A DNA stretch of 9,557 nt from an uncultured Bacilli bacterium (GTDB lineage Bacteria; Bacillota_I; Bacilli_A; RF39; UBA660). The translations under genes and the position numbers were made by a program. Shown piece by piece: positions 6,002 through 9,557 of this stretch. The notes beneath the pieces were generated by a model. It ran no database searches and was not told where the DNA came from. It saw only the letters and a list, made by a program, of their open reading frames with translations. Position 1 is the first letter of the stretch. The number at the start of each line of letters is the position of its first letter. Location: positions 1 through 9,557 of the forward strand of contig CAKPER010000043.1 of assembly GCA_934149245.1 (NCBI GenBank). Direction: 5' to 3'.

Positions 6002-7963
6002 GTGAATAGAGTTAAAATATTAATTGGAAGTGTTATTATTGCGATAGTTTTAGGTGGGTATATTGGTGGATTCTTATTAAGTGATAAGTCTAGTAATAAA
6101 ATAGAACTTAAAAGTACTAGTAGTTTAGTTACTAAACAAGAGGGAATAGAGAAATCTTTTGATACGAAAGGGTATACTATTGATAAGCCATCTGTTATAT
6201 TGAATCCGTATAAAGTTTCTCCTTTAACAGCTCTTATTTTATTTGAAACTAAAAGTAAAGTTAGTCCTAAGGTTACAATAATGGGACATGATGAACTTAC
6301 AACTTATACTCATACTTTTAGTAAAGAAAAGAAACATTATTTATCTATATATGGTTTATATGCTGATAGTGATAATGAGGTTGTTATAGAATATAATGAA
6401 GATGGTAAGGATGTTAGAAAGGTTATTAAGATTAAAACTAATAAATTACCAGATGATTTTATTTATCCAACTAGTATAAATAAAGATAGTAGTAAGTTAA
6501 ATCATGATTTATACTTCTTTACACCTTCTAGTAAGGGTTATACTTGTGCGTATGATGCTAATGGTGATGTTCGATGGTATTTAACACAGAATGCTCTTTG
6601 GAATAATACTAGACTTAAAAATGGTCATATGTTAGTTAGTACGGAAAGACTTATAAATAGTCCTTATTATATGACAGGACTTTATGAGATAGATTTGTTG
6701 GGTAAAATATATAATGAATATTCTTTAAAGGGTGGGTATCATCATGATTATTATGAAATGCCTAATGGTAATCTTTTGGTTGCTAGTGATGATTTTAATA
6801 ATGATAGTGGTACCGTTGAAGATTATGTTGTTGAAATTAAGAGAGATACTGGTAAAATTGTTAGAAGCTTTGATTTGAAAGATATTTTAAATATGAAAGA
6901 TGGAGAAAGTGAGAATTCTAGTAGCTATGATTGGTTTCATAATAATTCAGTTTGGTATGATAAGAAGACTAATTCTATAACTTTGTCAGGAAGACATATG
7001 GATGCAGTTATAAATATAAGTTATAAAACTGGAAAGTTAAACTGGATTATAGGAGATTCTAGTAATTGGAGTAAGAAGTATCAAAAATATTTCTTTAAGC
7101 CAGTTGGAGATAATTTTGAGTGGCAATGGAGTCAACATGCTGCTATGATTACACCTGAGGGGTATGTATTTTTGTTTGATAATGGTAATAATAAATCAAA
7201 AGATAAAGATAAGTATGTTAGTGCTTCGAATAGTTATTCTAGAGGTGTTATGTATAAGATAGATACTAAAAAGATGACAATTGAACAGGTATTTGAGTAT
7301 GGAAAAGAAAGGGGTAGTGAATTTTATTCACCATATATATCAGATGTAGATTATTTAGCTAAAAATCATTATATAGTACATTCAGGAGGAATAGTTTATG
7401 TTGATGGTAAAAACTCTAATCAACCAGCAGGATTAGGAGGGGCTGATAAGTTGGTATCTGATACAGTAGAATTATTAGATGATAAAGTTATATTTGAAAT
7501 GATTTTACCTACAAATAATTACCGAGTTGAAAAGATGAGTTTATATGCTAACGATACTTATAAAAATGGGGTAGCTAAGAGATTAGGTAGTCTTGGAAAA
7601 ACAGCAGTTGATGAAGAGAAAATAGGAATTATTCAGAAAAATAAAACTAGTAAAAAGATTCCTAAAAAGTATAAGGTTAATATTACTAAAGAAGAAGATA
7701 GACTAGTATTTAAAGGAATGTTTAAGAGAGGACAGGATGTTAAAGTAGTGTTATATAAAGAAGGCAATTCTAAAATTTATAATGTTCCTATTAGTAAAAA
7801 ACCATATACTGCTTTATGTGTAGATATATTTACAGAGGAAGAAAATAAGAATGGTATAGAAGTTACAAAGTATATAAATAAAGAAGGACTTAAAGGAGAT
7901 TATTCTTTATATATTAAGATTGATGGTAAAATTTATAATACTGGTAAATATATAAAATTTTAG
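6002..7963 (+). CDS. Membrane-anchored arylsulfate sulfotransferase (ASST family)
   Basis: ASST enzymes move a sulfate group from one phenolic sulfate ester to another phenol without PAPS, through a sulfated histidine. The 653-residue product from GTG 6002 has an N-terminal membrane anchor at about 4-26 (no lipobox), a strand-rich N-terminal domain at about 60-150 like the Arylsulfotran_N domain, and a beta-propeller-type catalytic region at about 155-560. Expected active-site residues are visible: YHHDYYE (His 247/248), DWFHNNS (His 313), SGRH (Arg 331), and WSQHAA (His 379, the likely sulfated residue). The 18-residue His-to-Arg spacing agrees with the E. coli CFT073 enzyme as I remember it. 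Residues 570-653 form an extra Lys-rich C-terminal strand region. Few cysteines remain, and no dsbL/dsbI pair is adjacent, unlike uropathogenic E. coli. The substrate is unknown; gut phenol, bile or polyphenol sulfates are plausible. Confidence 0.88.
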   Translation: MNRVKILIGSVIIAIVLGGYIGGFLLSDKSSNKIELKSTSSLVTKQEGIEKSFDTKGYTIDKPSVILNPYKVSPLTALILFETKSKVSPKVTIMGHDELTTYTHTFSKEKKHYLSIYGLYADSDNEVVIEYNEDGKDVRKVIKIKTNKLPDDFIYPTSINKDSSKLNHDLYFFTPSSKGYTCAYDANGDVRWYLTQNALWNNTRLKNGHMLVSTERLINSPYYMTGLYEIDLLGKIYNEYSLKGGYHHDYYEMPNGNLLVASDDFNNDSGTVEDYVVEIKRDTGKIVRSFDLKDILNMKDGESENSSSYDWFHNNSVWYDKKTNSITLSGRHMDAVINISYKTGKLNWIIGDSSNWSKKYQKYFFKPVGDNFEWQWSQHAAMITPEGYVFLFDNGNNKSKDKDKYVSASNSYSRGVMYKIDTKKMTIEQVFEYGKERGSEFYSPYISDVDYLAKNHYIVHSGGIVYVDGKNSNQPAGLGGADKLVSDTVELLDDKVIFEMILPTNNYRVEKMSLYANDTYKNGVAKRLGSLGKTAVDEEKIGIIQKNKTSKKIPKKYKVNITKEEDRLVFKGMFKRGQDVKVVLYKEGNSKIYNVPISKKPYTALCVDIFTEEENKNGIEVTKYINKEGLKGDYSLYIKIDGKIYNTGKYIKF

Positions 7964-7978
7964 CTGTTTAATAAGTAT

Positions 7979-8007
7979 TTGCCAAAAAAATTAATTTGTG
8001 GTATACT
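7979..8007 (+). promoter_or_regulatory. Promoter of the 191-residue protein gene
   Basis: TTGCCA (7979-7984) and TATACT (8002-8007) are 17 bases apart, starting 16 bases after the ASST stop. The predicted transcript start near 8014 excludes the upstream in-frame start at 7998 and supports ATG 8028. Confidence 0.7.
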
Positions 8008-8027
8008 TATGGAGAAAGAGGGATATT

Positions 8028-8603
8028 ATGAATATAAATTTTATGACAGGTAGTAAATATGAAAAAGATAGTAGTCATGTTAAATTGATGATTATAGATA
8101 AGGATGGTAATAGTTATATTGCTAATAGATCTAGTGATGGTGGCAATATGAGAGAAAAGTATGGCTTAGATTTTTATGATAAAAATCATAGATGTGAGTA
8201 TCATATAGATTATTTGCAAGTATTATTAAAAAGATATTTTAGTGATAATAAAAATTATCAAAAGTTTATAGGAAATCCTGATAATTTTAATACTTTTGGT
8301 ATTATTAGTAAATTAGTAGAAGATGGATATATAGTATTTTCTAATAGTACAACATATGAAGGAATTATGTATAAATTACATGGTACTTTAGGGGAAGTAT
8401 ATATTAATAAATCACTTGTTACTAATGAACAAATAGAAGCTTTAAGAAAGAATTCTAAATATTTAAGTGATATTAATTCTTTATCTATTAAAGTTTTTGG
8501 AGATTATGGAAAAAATATTTCTGATAGTATTACTAGTAATGCTGAGAGGCTAAGTGATGATTTAGATGAGATATTTTTTCAAGGTAATGTTAAACGAAGA
8601 TAA
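8028..8603 (+). CDS. Hypothetical cytoplasmic protein, function unknown
   Basis: I do not recognise this 191-residue protein. It has no signal peptide or membrane helix and one cysteine (in the motif HRCEYHIDYL at about 61-70). The first 60 residues look strand-rich (HVKLMIIDKDGNSYIANRSS), the middle is mixed, and the last 50 residues are helical and charged, ending VKRR. The KLMIIDKDGNSYIA segment followed by a helical region slightly recalls small sensory or nucleotide-binding folds, but no catalytic motif is evident. A DGGN stretch near 39-42 and an HGTLGE turn near 118-123 are the only conspicuous glycine sites. AGAGGGA lies 4-5 bases before ATG 8028. It has its own promoter, and the ZIP transporter gene follows after 51 bases with no terminator between, so the two may be co-transcribed. 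Confidence 0.75.
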   Translation: MNINFMTGSKYEKDSSHVKLMIIDKDGNSYIANRSSDGGNMREKYGLDFYDKNHRCEYHIDYLQVLLKRYFSDNKNYQKFIGNPDNFNTFGIISKLVEDGYIVFSNSTTYEGIMYKLHGTLGEVYINKSLVTNEQIEALRKNSKYLSDINSLSIKVFGDYGKNISDSITSNAERLSDDLDEIFFQGNVKRR

Positions 8604-8654
8604 ATAACATAAAAATATTTATTACATATCTTATAATGAGGTGTAAATGTTGTT

Positions 8655-9416
8655 ATGGATATGTTATATAGTATAATTGGAATTTTAATTCCTTTTTTGG
8701 GAACTACTTTGGGTAGTGCGTTAGTATTTGTTATGAAAAATGAGATGGATGATAGAGTTCATAAGATAATTTTAGGCTTTGCTGCTGGAGTTATGATTGC
8801 GGCTAGTGTTTGGTCTTTGTTAATTCCATCTATGTCTATGGCTAGTGAACAAAATATAGCTTCGTGGTTTCCTGCTAGTTTGGGATTTATTATAGGAATT
8901 ATATTTTTGATTTTTATTAATAAAATTGCTTATCTTTTTGAAAATAGAGAGAATGGTAAAAAATTAGATATGTTAATGTTTTCAGTTACATTACATAATA
9001 TTCCAGAAGGTATGGCTGTTGGAGTTTGTTTTGCAGGATTTTTAGCTGGTACTTCAGGAATAAGTTTGATAGCTTCTATGGTTTTAGCTATAGGAATAGC
9101 TATTCAGAATATACCTGAGGGGGCTATTATTTCAATACCTCTTAGAGCTAAAAAGATGAGTAAAGTAAAATCTTTTGTATATGGGGTCTTGTCTGGAGTA
9201 GTTGAACCTGTGTTTGCAATAATTACGGTTTTACTTTTAAATATTGTAGTGCCAATATTACCATATTTGTTATCATTTGCTGCGGGAGCTATGATATTTG
9301 TTGTCTGTTTTGAATTAATACCAGAAATGCATAATGATAATAAGTCAACTTTAGGTGTTGTTGGTGTTAGTATTGGTTTTGTTATAATGATGATTTTAGA
9401 CGTTGTATTAGGCTAA
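8655..9416 (+). CDS. ZIP-family divalent metal transporter (ZupT/GufA-like)
   Basis: ZIP proteins bring zinc and often iron or manganese into the cytoplasm. The 253-residue product is of usual bacterial length with eight membrane helices. The two family metal-site motifs are intact: HNIPEG at 114-119 in helix 4 and QNIPEG at 151-156 in helix 5. GVVEP with Glu184 in helix 6 and FELIPEMH at 219-226 at the end of helix 7 are also typical. The loop between helices 3 and 4 (about 93-104) is short and lacks the His-rich cluster of many eukaryotic ZIPs. GAGGTG at 8638-8643 is 11 bases from ATG 8655, a long but usable spacing; ATG 8661 is an alternative. No convincing promoter lies directly upstream (a TATAAT at 8632-8637 overlaps the ribosome site), so transcription probably comes from the promoter at 7979. 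Confidence 0.93.
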   Translation: MDMLYSIIGILIPFLGTTLGSALVFVMKNEMDDRVHKIILGFAAGVMIAASVWSLLIPSMSMASEQNIASWFPASLGFIIGIIFLIFINKIAYLFENRENGKKLDMLMFSVTLHNIPEGMAVGVCFAGFLAGTSGISLIASMVLAIGIAIQNIPEGAIISIPLRAKKMSKVKSFVYGVLSGVVEPVFAIITVLLLNIVVPILPYLLSFAAGAMIFVVCFELIPEMHNDNKSTLGVVGVSIGFVIMMILDVVLG

Positions 9417-9437
9417 GAATTTGGCCTTTTTCTTTTT
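9411..9437 (+). terminator. Terminator overlapping the ZIP gene stop codon
   Basis: GGCTAA (9411-9416) pairs with TTGGCC (9421-9426), one T-G wobble included, around loop GAAT, followed by TTTTTCTTTTT. The 5' arm is the last sense codon plus the stop codon of the transporter gene. Confidence 0.75.
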
Positions 9438-9524
9438 GGATTTTTAGCTAAAAAAATTAGTTCTCTATATGTTAAGAATCTGTTAAACATTAGTTAAAAT
9501 GTATACGATTTATAATATGGATAA

Positions 9525-9547
9525 CAAACAAAGGTGAACTTTGTTTG
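9525..9547. repeat. Perfect 9-base inverted repeat near the window end
   Basis: CAAACAAAG (9525-9533) and CTTTGTTTG (9539-9547) are exact complements around GTGAA. No T run follows, so it is not a terminator. A TATAAT at 9511-9516 lies just upstream without a good -35 box. The repeat would fall at the very start of a transcript from there, so it may be an operator or leader hairpin of the next gene, whose coding part lies outside the window. AAAGG inside the repeat stands 6-7 bases before a TTG at 9541, a weak possible start. Confidence 0.5.
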
Positions 9548-9557
9548 GAACACAATT

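Noticed and set aside
8632..8637. TATAAT box just before the ZIP gene
   Set aside because: No -35 match at 16-18 bases, and it would start the transcript at or after the ribosome site.
9441..9454. 14-base palindrome TTTTTAGCTAAAAA
   Set aside because: It has no loop, is nearly all A/T, and such palindromes are expected by chance in DNA of this composition.

Overview
The window comes from a very A+T-rich (by eye under 30% G+C) low-GC Gram-positive bacterium, probably an uncultured gut Bacilli/Clostridia-type lineage. The signs are strong purine-rich Shine-Dalgarno sequences, sigma-A-type promoters with 17-18 base spacers and short leaders, a SpoIIM-family protein, a Gram-positive-sized RseP, and TGG for tryptophan with TGA used as a stop, which excludes the Mycoplasma code. 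No tRNA, rRNA, CRISPR array, insertion sequence or prophage gene was seen.

Layout. Bases 1-94 hold the 3' end of a gene whose tail resembles FolD. A clear promoter then drives a two-gene envelope operon: cdsA (CDP-diacylglycerol synthesis) and rseP (site-2 membrane metalloprotease), ending at a hairpin that works as a terminator in both directions. A convergent gene for a 93-residue basic single-span membrane protein shares that terminator. Its promoter overlaps, back to back, the promoter of a SpoIIM-family membrane protein gene. Next comes a separately promoted gene for a 401-residue membrane-anchored extracytoplasmic protein of unknown function, closed by a strong hairpin.

Bases 4412-4937 contain no intact gene. 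They hold a decayed remnant that reads like pieces of a DUF4143-type AAA ATPase (first about 21 residues joined, in another frame, to an internal piece), and a bidirectional hairpin. On the minus strand at 4938-5084 lies a 48-codon gene with an excellent ribosome site. It encodes a Tyr/Gly-rich one-helix protein that resembles the tiny sporulation/coat-type membrane proteins of Firmicutes.

The second half has a membrane-tethered XRE-type regulator (HTH, one membrane span, cysteine-containing outer domain), followed 70 bases later by a large membrane-anchored arylsulfate sulfotransferase (ASST) with its catalytic His/Arg set in place. The pairing suggests, but does not prove, that the regulator senses something outside the cell and controls ASST. 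After these come a separately promoted 191-residue protein of unknown function and a ZIP-family metal transporter whose terminator hairpin includes its own stop codon. The last 120 bases hold a -10-like box and a perfect 9-base inverted repeat, probably the control region of a gene that starts beyond the window.

Most interesting are the ASST with its tethered regulator, the 48-residue protein, and the ATPase remnant. Functions come from motif recognition by eye; no database search was possible.
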